Shown here one piece after another: positions 22,024 to 35,400 of a stretch of DNA of 64,000 bases. Source of the stretch: Sphaerolaimus hirsutus (lineage: Eukaryota; Nematoda; Chromadorea; Monhysterida; Sphaerolaimidae); contig OZ038457.1 of the NCBI GenBank assembly GCA_964036195.1, positions 4,374,635 through 4,438,634 of the forward strand, in the 5' to 3' direction. The position numbers and the translations under genes were made by a program. The notes under the pieces are model-generated. The model was given only the letters and a program-made list of their open reading frames with translations. It had not been told where the DNA came from and made no database searches. The number at the start of each line of letters is the position of its first letter. The first letter of the stretch is position 1.

Positions 22024-22332
22024 TGTGTTAGTTATGTTTTGTTATAGCGCTTTAACGCTTTTCACACTTGATGTTTAAATTTCTGTCTAAGAAAACACAA
22101 TGGCGCTTTTGGTGCTGGCGCCATCTTACAGCTGGCGCTATGTAGCATAAAAATTATCACCGAAAAAGCATCATAGGTGGTCATGAGAAAAAGTAAAAAA
22201 ATTACTTTACGTTTTCTGTACTCAGGGGACGAGTATAAAGAATGATTTACGTTTACGTACACTTCCAATTTTTTTCGACATTTAACATCTCCGGTTTACT
22301 CGTTACTTTACCCTATTCGTTAATGCTGCGAT

Positions 22333-22516
22333 TAGTGATGGAATGGCGCCATGGCGCTGGCGCCATTTGAGGGCGCCAAAGGGCGCCGCGCCATGGCGCC
22401 ATTGGCGCTTGGCGCCCTTTTTCTGTGGCGCCCTTGGCGCCTGGCGCCCACATTCTGAAAGGCGCCATGGCGCCCTTGGCGCTTGGCGCCCTTTTTCTGG
22501 CGCTTTTCCATCACTA
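22333..22516 (+). mobile_element. hAT-like MITE of GGCGCC units
   Basis: Ends TAGTGATGGAA and TTCCATCACTA are flanked by perfect 8-bp duplications gctgcgat. The inside is nearly all GGCGCC and CCATGGCG palindromes. It shares its TAGTGATG end with 17481, 50007 and 55687. Confidence 0.9.
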
Positions 22517-22670
22517 GCTGCGATTACAGCTCAAAAATTCTGGCGTAAAATAGACATATTTAGGTATGTTAAATTGCAGGAGAATGCATACAGCTGTGTC
22601 GTTTCGCTCAAAGAAAGGCGACACCGAGACGCTTATAGCGTAAACATTTCGTTAATTTATTTCTATCGAT

Positions 22671-22796
22671 TAAGCAGTTATTTATTTTACCACAAATCTT
22701 TTTTTTAATTTACGCTCGAATTATGCGCTCGAATTTCGCTCACGCATAATTCGAGCGCAAATTCAAAAAAGATTGTGCGAAAATCAATAACTGCTT
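22671..22796. mobile_element. Small palindromic element
   Basis: Left arm (aagcagttattt, cgctcgaattatgcg) is mirrored by cgcataattcgagcg and aataactgctt, giving a hairpin of roughly 125 bases next to the following MITE. Confidence 0.6.
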
Positions 22797-23216
22797 ACCG
22801 TATTTCTTCTAAAAGAAGAGCGCCGTTCTATTTTTTCGTCAACTTTTTTTACCTGCCGTTCTATTAGAGGTGCCGTTCTATTGGAGGCTGCCGTTCTATT
22901 TTTTCCATCATTTTTTCAGAGATTTCTCATTTCAACATAGGTAGGTAGCTTTATTTCTCAATGAACCTTCAGCAATATTTTCATATCAGAGCATCAATTT
23001 GAGATTTAACACTTATTTGAATGCTTTGAATGTTCCCATCATCCGTTTTTGTTTCATTTTTGTGTTTTGGCACACTCCCAACATAATTGAACCTGCCGTT
23101 CTATTGGAGGTGCCGTTCCATTGGAGGCTGCCGTTCTATTTATTTCGTGAATGCAAAAACGTGCCAAAACCTGCCGTTCTATTGGAGGTATGCCGTTCTA
23201 TTAGAAGAAATACGGT
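22797..23216. mobile_element. MITE with GCCGTTCTATTGGAGG repeats, compact copy
   Basis: Left end accgtatttcttctaaaag and right end attagaagaaatacggt are inverted. Both sides repeat GCCGTTCTATTGGAGG several times. Confidence 0.7.
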
Positions 23217-23224
23217 AATCAATA

Positions 23225-23276
23225 TACCGTATTTCCTCGAAATACCCCCCGGGGGGTATTTCGAGGAAATACGGTA
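23225..23276. repeat. Perfect 52-base palindrome
   Basis: Twenty-six bases starting TACCGTATTTCCTCGAAATA are followed by their exact reverse complement, centred on CCCCCCGGGGGG. It is the two ends of an ACCGTATTTCC MITE joined without any interior. Confidence 0.9.
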
Positions 23277-23404
23277 CATCTAACAACAATAACAATAACT
23301 ATAGATATTCATCCAGTCCAGGCACACTAATATCGCAGTGCATAGTATAGCATATTGGAGCTACTTGTCTGTTAAATCAAATTATTCTTGATCAACTTGT
23401 TCAC

Positions 23405-26400
23405 TCATTCAATTGGAATCACAGCCCTCCACATTCTGGGGGTAACCATGGATGTATTCAAAAGTTCCCACTGAGCTTGACCTTGTGAACTCTCATTCAA
23501 AACTTGGACATTGAGCCCTCCTTTGCTGGATCCATCACTATGAATGTGCCTTCCATCAAACCAATACAGAGTGTTGTTCAATGTGACCATACTTCCTCCC
23601 ATACCAGGCCTCACCAGGGAGTAGATCACAGTATCCCATGCATTGGATGTAGGATTGAATCTGCATGCAAGCAGCCTCAATTAGTGGCTGTCATTCATGG
23701 ATTCTTTTAAAATAAGCAAAAGATCCAACAATGTTTGTTTTTGGAAGGGGGTCTAATTGAAAAAATAGTCTGAATATGTGTGCAATGAAAAACCACATAC
23801 AGATATGCTAGAATCGCGTATTTCCAAATCATTTGTTATCATTTTTTTGTGGTTTGGTACTGTCAAAGTCATGTGCTGGCGGACTTTTTGATAATATATC
23901 CTAGGTATGTGAAATTTATGTCACCTATTTTGCACAATTTTGCTGCCACTTCAGTCATGTAAATGAAAATGTAGTGAAACAGCCTCACATGTCATGCAAC
24001 AGGTCATAAGTAGTCACAGCAAAAAATGGGGGTGTGATGTGTGGTGAAGCGTGATTTTTGGTGAAGTGTCTTCGGCCAAAATTTCATGAAGCGCGCTTCC
24101 CGATGCTGACACAGTGAAGACACTTCACAAACATTGTGTAGCATCGTTGACGCATGTCTGTGATGTGAAGTGTCATCACATTCAACTTCGTGAAGCGCCG
24201 GGAAGCGCTGACCAGCTTCGTGAAGTGTCAGGAAGTGTTGCTGTGAAGCCACTTCAAGACGCTTCACGACTCATCAAACCCCCATTTTTTGCTGTGAGTT
24301 GCAAAATGTCAGTGGTGGTCACAGCAAAAAATGGGGGTGTGATGAGTCGTGAAGCGTGCTGGATGCGCGTGAAGCGGCCTCTGTGAAGACACTTCCACAC
24401 GCTTCAACACGCTTCATGAGATTTTTGGTGAAGTGTCTTCCACACACTTCACCTAGCTTCACGATGGCCAAAATTTCGTGAAGCGCGCTTCCCGATGTTG
24501 ACGCAGTGAAGACACTTCACAAACATTGTGCATCATTGTGGACGCACGTCTGTGATGTGAAGGGTCATCACATTCAACTTCGTCAAGCGCCGGGAAGTAC
24601 CGACCAGCTTCGTGAATCATCGGGAAGTGTTGCCGTGAAGCCAATTCAAGACGCTTCACGACCAGGGTTGGCAAAATCTCAGAAAAGAAGAAAAATAAAA
24701 TAAAAATAAAATGGAAAATTGAAGAATAAAATAAAATAAAATAAAGTGGAAAATTTCAAAATAAAAATAAAAATTGTATAAAAATTTGAATTTTTGTAAA
24801 AATTTTTGTAAAATTGTATACAAATTCATATTTTTGTAAAAATTGTATAAAAATTCAATTTTTTTGTAAATTTTTTTTCTGTTGTTTATAGTTCAACCTG
24901 TTCATTCGCGGAGCTGGGGCAGTCCGAAGCTGTGTAAAGTGTCAAAATGTCATATGAAATGGAATGGAAAGTGTCAATTTTCATGAAAATGTTAAGTATG
25001 TTATGTTATCAATTGTCATGACAAATATAAATTAAAGTGGAAACTGTAAAGCAAATTGTACCCAAATCTTATCTTTTGTATCCAAATCTTGTTGTTTTTG
25101 TAACCAAATCTTATGTGAACATTTGGATACAAAAACATAAGATTTGGATACCAAAATATAAGGTTTGGATACCAAAACGTAAGATTCAGATACACAATTT
25201 ACACTCTGCACAACATTTGTCATGACAATTATACTTTGCTTGACATTTGAGATGCCAATTGGCTCTTTACTACATTTGTCATGACAATTGACACTTTGCA
25301 TGATGTTTTACAAATGCCCCCAGCACACTCCAGTAATCCTTCTACTGAAAATGCAAACCATTCTTATAATACGATAATTGTAACTTAACACTTGCAACGT
25401 TTGCAAAGTAATGGAAAAATTTGTCACACGTTTTTCATGTTTAGGTCTAATTAGTATCACATTTTTCTGACCTTGCATGCAAGATTCTGATTTTTTGTAA
25501 AATTTCTGTCAAATTTTTGTAAAATTTTTGTAAAATGGTCCATTTTATTATTTTATTATTATTTTGGAATAAAATAAAATAAAATAAAATGAAACAAGAA
25601 TAAAATAAAAATAAAATACATTTTTATACAATTTTTATACAATTTGTATACAAATGATTTTTATAAAACCAACCCTGTTCACGACGCATCAAACCCCCAT
25701 TTTTTGCTGTGGGTATTCAAACTGACTTTACACAGCTGCTGTACATCTCTCTACTGAACATTTCTCCACCGCAGAGTATCAGCTGACCCCTGTGCACAGC
25801 ACATTTTGCCAGTACCCTGTCTTCTGGCAGAGATGTTTCAGTTTGCCAGGTCCATTTTGTGCCCATTGACTCAACAGCTGCAGTGTTATTTCAGTAAATT
25901 TTCAACTGGATACTAAACAGCGGACACGCCAGGTTCGGCACCTAATTTCTGAGTCAGTGCCGGACGCCATACACAGCAACTTCAGAAAAATTTATGTGAG
26001 TTTATGTGCCCATTTGTTTACTGTGCATAAATCTCACATAAATTTTACATCAATACATAAATCCCACATAAACTCACATAAATTTTTGTTGAGACGCATC
26101 AGCACTGTGGCTGTAACCTCTGATCTCAATAAAAAAATTTATTTGTCATAAGATCCGGTGTCATGGGAAAGTCTGTGTATATCAATTTTTTAATTGTTTT
26201 CCAGAATTGTCAATAATTATTTATTGTACACATTGCAATTCCCATATGAAATTGTAAAATTGATGTTATCATCATGTCAGTAGGTAAACATGCAAATGTA
26301 AAGATCAATTTCAATACGTCCATATAAAACTGATATTTCAATCTTGAACTTGATCACGCAGAAAAATAATCCTTGCATCATTGCATTTAATGTTCCAAAA

Positions 26401-29400
26401 AGATTTTTTTATTTTTTTATTATTAATAATATAAATCTACATAGATTTTTGGAACACTAATTGTATTGCAAACAATCATTGCATAATAAACAAAGAACGT
26501 GCAATGTATTCATTATGTCATGCCTGAGGCCTAGTGTCAACAATAGCAATGATAAAAACAATAGCAATGACAAAAACAATAGGAATGCCATCAAGCTTGC
26601 TTGCTCCTTGTGTTTTTTGAAATTTTTTCGGTACATTTTGTGAATGAGAGCTTCCTCTTAGCACATTTTGTTTGTTTGGTTGCACTCCGGAGCTGTTTCT
26701 CGCTGTGAGTTGAGCTGGGTGCCACATTGTCAATGTCCTGTGCACTGGTGCCCTGGGCCATGGATGCTGGTGCTGCATGTGAATGGCCAAATGTATTGTA
26801 CACATTTAAATACCAAAAAAATTTTGAAAATTTAAAAGTGCATTTCATTTCAGAGTACAAAAGTGCATTTTTAAGTGAATGCAACAGACTTTTTGATGTG
26901 CTCTTGGGCCTGCCCTTCCTACCGTTGGCCATTTCTCCACTCTTAGGTGGCGTCCTAGAATTTGAAGATGGGGCACCACCTTGATTGCGCAGCTGTAGTG
27001 ACCTTGGTATCTTGTATTTTGGAACAACCCTCTGAGAACAGTGTTTGAATGGTGGCCCCTGCTCGCGCTTCATGTACAAAAATTTCTTCATATTCCCATC
27101 GTGTCTATGAGTTCAAGGGTAAATCAAAGTAATATTTTGTCTACAACTTTCGTCAATACTAATGCCTCACCCCATCTTCAGGTCCAGTTTTCGCTTTGCA
27201 TCATTAGCCCACTTTCCCAATCCGTCAATGTGATTTACATGAAAAGATTTGACAATTTTTCCATCAGACTCCTGCATAACAGAAAATGTAAGTGTAAGGT
27301 GTTATACAGAACATTTATCAGCACATACATGATTTTTATTGCACATAAAAGAATTTTAATGGCACATAAATACAGTCTTATGTGTTGTAACCACAATACA
27401 TATGTACTAAAAATTTATATAATTTGTGGTTACAACACATAAGACTTCATTTATGTGCCATTAAAGTTCTTGTATGTGCAATTAAAAATGATGTATGTCA
27501 CATATGAGTGTATGTTGTGGAAAGGAAAATATATCATTTGTGCTGTCACTAACTACATCTGTGCTTGATTCCTCACTGCTGCACAAATCATAGCAATTAA
27601 ACAGCTCATTAGCAATGTTCCTGCTGCTGCCCTTGAGAAATAACTGGTCACCATGCTGCTGCATGAATTCTCTCCTTTTCACAAATTTCTGCAGTACAGT
27701 TATACATGTATAAGTTTTAAGTCTCATAAAAATCTATTATGTGTCATGTTTTGCTATATAGGTGAACAATCATGTGTGTTTAAGTGTTTTAAAAAATGTA
27801 CATGTGCAATAAGTAAGTTTTGGCTGTAAAGGTTACTGTAAAAATTTTTTGTCAATTATGTGTCTCCACACTGATTTTGTCACCAGTTATGGTCACAACA
27901 ATACCTGAATGGTTTTCTACAGAAATACATTTCCCTTATTGCACATCAACTTTTTTTAAAACACTTAAACACATGATTTTTCACATATTATCACATATTA
28001 TACATTTTTATGACACATAAATATTGAAAACAAAGTGAAATATGAATAAGCAAATCTCACCTCACGCCTCCTCCTGAGTTTTGCCTCCCTTTTCAACTGT
28101 GGTCTGGTCAATTTGTTCCTGTGTTTCATGTTGTTCTTGAACATGCGAATTTTATCTGTAAGTGTAAGTAATTATTTGGGTCAACATATTTTGTACAGCA
28201 TAAAAAAATGTCATAATATTGTGTACAATAGAAAAAAATGTCAAAACATTATTCACAAACATACATGTAAAGTCAGGTTTGCAGAAGCCATACTCCTGGG
28301 TGAATGTTGTATTCTCCATACAGGCTGACAACAAAGCATCCCTGGCCTGACCATTGGAATCAGAGTCCAGGCTGTATGTGAATAAATATGTATAGCAAAT
28401 ATAGAAACTTTTTGTGTCAATAGTATGAAAATCTGAAAAATGACTGACCGTGCAGCAAAATCAAACTTCAAATCAAGATCTGTGTATTTTTTGCGCAAAA
28501 ACTCCAACACATACTTCATGTGCTTTTCATTGTATCTCTGATCAGAAGCAACCTGCTCCAGTTTGCTTGGGCCACCTTCAGAGTCAAGAACACCTTCACC
28601 ATTGTCATTTGCCTCCAGTTGCAGTAGTATGGAAAGTGATGTGGAAAGTTTGTCATCAGATGAAAGTTGGTTTTGTTGGCACGGTATTTTAGGGGTATTT
28701 TTTAAAGGAAATTTTTGCTCATTTCTGTGCAAATTTACAAATGCAAAAAATTATGATCACACTTAATGAAAGTATATTTGACATAAGTTTTACACTTATG
28801 CCACATAAATAAATGTATGTTCTGCATAAATGGAAATTTATTTCACATAAATTTATACACTGCATACATAACTGTGCCGTTTACTTGTCGCTTTTGGTTC
28901 TGGTCACCATTTCACATGAGCCAATATGGTGCCAAATTGTTGTCACTTTTTCAATCATAACACATGAGCACCTATTTCATGATTGCAGGTGAAATTGAAC
29001 AATCAACAGTGTCTAATTTCATCGCCGCTGGATTGAGGAAGGTGTTTCAGTGGGCACTCCAATATTCCATTCCAATCAACCCCATATTTGTACTTTTGAC
29101 TCGAATCAAGCTGTTGATGGCCAACTATCCATGGATTGCCAATTATGCACACTATATTCCAACATCGCCAGCAGCATTGACTAAGTTTGGTGCAATGCCA
29201 TTGTTGAAAAAGTATGCTGTTTGCAGTGCCTGCGAGCAGATTTTTGAATTGGATCGCATGGATCAGGTAAAATGTATTTTAAAAAACGATAGTCATTAAT
29301 TGACATTTAAAAATTGATGAAGGTATCGTGTCCAACTGCTGACTGTGGGAACACACTTGGCACACTTCAGAGTGGCAAACTCATTCCAAAGTATCGCTAT

Positions 29401-32400
29401 GAGGTGCTGTTGCCAACTGATGCAATTAACAACTTATTAAAGCGGGATAACTTTGTTTATTTGGCAAATAAATGGCATGATCATGAGTGGACCCAATCAC
29501 AATTCACTGATGTTTTTGATGGGGCAATTTGGCATGATTTCATGTCAACAAATGTATGTGTTGCAGTCACAAAATATTTTATCAATATTCCCTTTTTCAA
29601 TGTGGATTAATTAACATAAACTTTCCAGGATGAACCTGAAACATTGAAGCTTGCATTTGCACTGAATTTTGACTCATTCCAAGCTTTTTCCCGTCGTCAA
29701 TACAGTGTTGGTGCATTCTATTTGCAATGTCTGAATTTGCCTGGCGCGTGCAGAGGCAAGGTCAGTAATAATTAATTATTGCTTTTGTCAAAAAAATACA
29801 TAAGCATAATTACTTGCGAAAATTACAACAGACACAAAATGCAATGAATGTGGGCAACATACCATCCGCAGCTGGGAAAGAAATGAAGCCAGATGCATTT
29901 ATTGAACCCATTGTCAAGGATTTTGTTAACCTGCAAAATGGTGTTGAATTTACTACCTCTGATCAAACAACAATCAAAGTGAAGGGTGAGTCAAACACCA
30001 TAATCAAATCCTTCCAAATCATTTTCTATGTTTGAATGGAACATTCCTTTCAGCTTATTTGCTGCATGTCACTTGTGATATCATGGCTACTCGTGCACTG
30101 TGCGGCTTCCCATACCCATCATCGTATATGGGCTGCAGCAAGTGTGAATTACAAGTGATAAGACAGCAAGAACATAAAAGGAAACATCTTGGAAATTGGG
30201 GACATGGGCTCCAGTATCTACAAGCTGCAAGCACACCTGAGGGACAGAGCCTTGACTTGCCTGGTCAGTCAGTCATTTGACTATGCCATAGTTGAAGAAT
30301 AATAAATTTTTAAGTGTTTTAAAAAAGTTGATTTGCAAAAAGAGAATCTTATCTCTGTAGAAACTGCCATGTAGAATATTGTTGTGATTATAACTGGCAT
30401 TTTTTATGGCACAAATTTCTCATCAGTAATATCTGCCAACCAGCAGTATTCAAAGAATTTTTTTCAAATAAAAATGTGTTATGTGTCATGACATGCAATG
30501 TAGTTGAACAATAATATGTGTTTAAGTGTTTTAAAAAATGTTTATGTGCAATAAGTAAGTCTTGGCTGTAAAGATTACTGTATTTTTTTTGTCAATTATG
30601 TGTCTCCACACTGGTTATTGTCACCAGTTTTGGTCACAACAATACCTGAATGGTTTTCTACAGAAATAAATTTTCCTTATTGCACATCAACTTTTTTTAA
30701 AACACTTAAACACATGAATTTTCACATATTATTACATATAATACATTTTTATGACACATAAATATTGAAATTGTTATGTGTCATGACATGCAATGTAGTT
30801 GAACAATAATATGTGTTTAAGTGTTTTAAAAAATGTTTATGTGCAATAAGTAAGTCTTGGCTGTAAAGATTACTGTAATTTTTTTGTCAATTATGTGTCT
30901 CCACACTGGTTATTGTCACCAGTTTTGGTCACAACAATACCTGAATGGTTTTCTACAGAAATAAATTTTCCTTATTGCACATCAACTTTTTTTAAAACAC
31001 TTAAACACATGAATTTTCACATATTATTACATATAATACATTTTTATGACACATAAATATTGAAATAAAATTTCATCATATAAACATTTCCATTTACATT
31101 TTCATTTGTTATATCTCATATTTGTAATACAGAATGTTTATGTGCCATACAAGAAGTTTATTTTGTTTTAAATTGATGCTGCTGCAATCTATTCATATTT
31201 TCATTTAAATGCATGTTCAATTTTACAGGTGAATGGCAGGCCAGGACAGACAAGAAACACAGATTAGCAAGAGAAAAAATCATTTCACAATCTGTGGAAA
31301 ATCCAGCACTGAACAAAAATGCTCTGGGGCTGCAGTTAGGATACAAGTTGACTGCCTTACATGAGTTGGATTACTTTGACACAGTGAGGATGCACTGCAT
31401 TGATTCCATGCATTGTCTTAACCTGGGTATTGCTAAACGTGTAGTATCAATCTGGAATGAATGTAAAAGTGTGAAATTAGAGAAATTTGATGGGATTTTG
31501 GCAAAGATGCAACCCGTGATGGGTAGTGACAGAATCCCATCAAAGTTCACTGGTAACTGGACCACATTTAAAGCAATTGAGTGGCAGCACTTTATACTGA
31601 ACTACTCTGCACTGATCGTCACAAATGAGCTGTTTAGCATGCCAATTGTTACATACTGGAGACATTTTCGTTCAGCCTGCAAGGCATTAACTAAGGCTAG
31701 TATAACAACAACTGATTTGAGGATTTATGTTTGGCATATGATTCACTTTGTGAAAGGATTTATCATTGTTCATGGACAAGCTGCATGTACATCAAATTTT
31801 CACTTGGCATTTCACATCCCGCAGTGTGTGTTAGATTTTGGCCCAATACCTGGTTTTTGGCTGTATCATTATGAAAGGTTGAATTATGTTTTGGCGCGAA
31901 TTCCGACAAATAATAAGTTGGACATCAATTGTCAAATGATCAGGCGATTTAGCTACTTTTCATGTTTTTTGAATGTTGAGATTGATATTGGTGATTTTGA
32001 TACATCGTGTAGGCGTGCGAAATTGAAAAAATTGCAAAGTTCACCTTTGTTTGACGTTGATATTTTGAGTGACATGGGTGATGTGATGTGTGTGGGTAGG
32101 TGTAAAAAATGTGCACTAACAGACACAAATTCGTTGCATCAGCAGTTCTTTAAAATGTACAGGAAGTTTTTTGGGCAAAATTTTACCACTGATTGTATGA
32201 GTTCTGACATTACTGTTTATCAGCGTGTGGATTTTTTTGGTCTGTCATTTGTAGGTAAGGATGCTACTACAAATTGTGGTTTTTCCAGGTGGGTTGTAAC
32301 ACTGTCTCATGAAAACAATCGCTTCATCAATAGGGTGGGTTGTGTGACAAAGTTTTTCAGACACTCTGTTCAGTTTAACAGTAATGAGTACACTTTCATT

Positions 32401-35400
32401 TTCGCTTGTGTGCAGCACTACAATTTGGGTATGTATTGCAGATCGATAGGTCCGTACACAGTTGATTCTTTTGTTATTAACACTGAGAATAAGCACGGTG
32501 ATGCTCCTGTTATTATTCCGATACAGTTTGTTATTTCCAGGCTTCTTATTGGAGAGTTTGCAGCTAATGGAAAAGCTATTGATACATGGCTTGTTGGCGT
32601 TCCATATGACACAATTCACAACTTGTAATGGTGAAACTTGTTGTTTGAATATTGGTGCATTGAATAAATTGAATTGAAATAGCCTTGATGACAAATACAC
32701 ATACAAACATGGTTGGCAAAATCTCAGAAAAAAATAAAAATAAAATATTAATTTAAGAATTGACATGAGACTTGACATTTTGCATGAAAATTGACACTTT
32801 ACTTTACGTTTGCATGACACAAAATAAAATAAAACAAGAAAAAAATTAAAATAAAATACATTTTGCTACAATTTTTATAAACAATTTGTATACAAATAAT
32901 TTTTATAAAACCAACCTTGCATACAAACAACATAAATAAATAATTATGATCGTGTGAAAACTGCATGTATCACTCATACACAGATTCTCGAGACACCGGT
33001 TGTGACCACAACTCACATAAATGCTTTTTAATAGAATTCACATAAAATACATTTATGTCAAATCCGTTAAAAAATTTATGTGTCGCTGAACTGACATAAA
33101 TACACATAAATTTTTTTGAAGTTGCTGTGATATCTTCAGCTGTAGTGGGGGGATTTATTTGAAATTTTGAGATTATATACTCGACTTCCCCCTAGTACTT
33201 TATAGGGGCTGCGGAAGGTCAGCGACCCACCTGAGTGTGGACCGCCGTATACATGAATATTATTTTTTGAAAAAATCGCCGTCCACGCGAGGTCCGGCAC
33301 CCAGGTGTTTTTACAGTATAACGTGCTGCCAATCTAAAACTGTTCGGGGGAATTGATCGAAATTTTGAGGGGTGTACACGACACACCCCACTACTTTTCA
33401 CGGAAGGTTGAGCCCCCTGGCGACCCCCCTGAGAGTGGACCGACAGAAAATAAACTGATATTTTTGAGAATTCACTGTCCAGGTTTGGCACTGGACACCA
33501 AAAATTGAAATTACATTACAATGTCCCTTAGAGGACTATGTATACCACTGTAAAAAGTGTGTATTTAAAAAGCAAATTTTCAAACGAAAATTTGAACTGG
33601 TATGCAAATGTATTTGACACCCATACACAAGTTCCAGATTAAATTTAGATGCAATGTTGTTTATGCGAATTTTTACCTTTAATCATCTCCTAGAGGACAT
33701 CGTAAACCAAAAGTGTGAAGTGCTTATTAATGTTTTGACTAAAATCGAAATTTTATCTAGAACTTGTGTATGGGTGATGAATACACTTTCGTACCAGATA
33801 AAATTTTTGTTATAAAATTTGCTTTTTTAGTACACACTTTTTACAGTGGTATAGATTGTCCTCTAATGAACATTCTAATGTAATTTTTATTTTTGCTGTC
33901 CAGTGCCAAATCTGGACAGTGAATTCTCAAAAATATCAGTTTATTTTCCAGCTGTCCACACTCGTCGCCAAAGGGCTTGACCTTCCATGAAAAGTATTGG
34001 AGGGTGTCGTGTACACCCCCTCAAAATTTCTGTCAATTCATCTCAACAGTTTTAGATTAGCAGCGCGTTATACTGTAAAAACATGGGGTGCTGGATCTCT
34101 CGTGGACACCTGTTTTTTTCAAAAAGAATTCACATATACAGCGGCCACACTCAGGTAAGTCGCCGGGGCCACCCCTGCAGTGTATAGTCGAAGGGGTATA
34201 TTCCGAAGTGGTATTTAGAGTATATTCCCCCAAAATTTCTAATTTTCAACCCCCCTAGAACCGGAGTTATAGGCTCCATAACCGACTCAACTTTTGGGTG
34301 CCGGACCTGGCGTGTCCCCTGTTTACAATGTTCCTGGTAGTCATATCCTGTGCTAAGACTACAATCAACATGATGATGCTCAATATATATTGACTAGCGG
34401 GATTCTCTCCAACCTTCGGTCAGTATTCGCAGTATTCTACACTTCTTCAGAATAAATGTTTGTAGAGTTCAAATATGTAGGTGGAAATATGGCTAACCAA
34501 TCAGGCGTAAAAACGTAACGACAATTCTGTGTAGACACTCCGACGACTCGAGGATGACCATGTGTGACCGAATGACGGCCCGCGGTGCACAGGGAAGTTA
34601 CAGTGAACGTGCGGTTCGCTGTGCACTGCAAATCCACCAACGAAGCCGCAGCCCCAGGACGGTACGCCCGAATGGACACTACTGCGGCCATGAATTTATT
34701 AATTAATTTCTTTTCCGTTAATTACGTATTTACTTTCCGTGTGATGCTAATTTTTCATTTCATGTTTCATTAATTAAGCTAATTAGGTTACCCGCACTTT
34801 CGGTTAATTGAGTGATTACTTTCGTTTTTCTTTAAATGCATTTTCCAACATGTAATTTTCGAATGTTATAATTTTTAGGTTTTTATCAAGTTTACATATT
34901 TGGTCAAAAGGGTGCAGTGTCTGGGAATGGGTTAGAAAAGCTTAAAGTTTCTTGTTAAGCTAAAAGGTGTTGACTCTGTTAAACGCCTAGACGCCCCGAT
35001 AGATAACATTCAGAAATTTACCCGACCAAGTGCATTTTTATTTAGGACTGGGTAATGGGTGGAAAAGTGGCTAACGGCAATTATTGTGACATGCGACTGC
35101 AAGACACATGCAGAGCACAGTTTACAGTGAAGAGCACAGCAGTGCCAATCAATTATTCCCATCACCTAGGGTGATTGGCGAACTCACAAGTGCTAGTGTT
35201 TTTGCAGCGTGTGTTCAGGCCCAAAGTTCCAACCCTTACCCGGCAATGCAATAACCTTGAACAACCCCCGCAAATGAGCGTTCTTTCTGTGGCCTTGGTC
35301 GGGCGCGCCATAAAATATTTTTCAACTAAAGGGGCGCAGGTTGATAACACGTGTCACACCACCTGCTCTAGAATGTACCGTAGTCTTTGAATAGAAACCC

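Larger units (their letters stand above)
25972..33129 (+). mobile_element. Complete CACTA (EnSpm) DNA transposon, 7.16 kb
   Basis: The ends CACAGCAACTTCAGAAAAAT and ATTTTTTTGAAGTTGCTGTG are inverted, and the flanks are ata on both sides, the 3-bp duplication typical of CACTA elements. Subterminal zones (25990-26090 and 33000-33115) repeat TTTATGTG and CACATAAA in both orientations. Inside are a Tnp2-type transposase on the plus strand and a second spliced gene on the minus strand, apparently sharing a promoter region around 28.75-28.98 kb. It sits in the 22.7-kb intron of the lectin-kelch gene. Confidence 0.9.
25916..34324. mobile_element. Long-TIR element split by a CACTA transposon
   Basis: AACAGCGGACACGCCAGGTT at the left is inverted near-exactly at 34303-34324, with TA on both outer sides. 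From 33145 to 34324 two arms of roughly 0.5 kb (for example GTATAACGTGCTGCCAATCT) mirror each other around about 33680. The left 56 bases are cut off from the rest by the CACTA insertion. Confidence 0.65.

Noticed and set aside
22343-22708. Tryptophan and alanine rich frame over the GGCGCC MITE
   Set aside because: It is a by-product of the GGCGCCATGGCG repeats.
27041-27442. Plus-strand frame of 133 codons in the CACTA element
   Set aside because: It overlaps the better supported minus-strand exons and reads as AT-rich filler.
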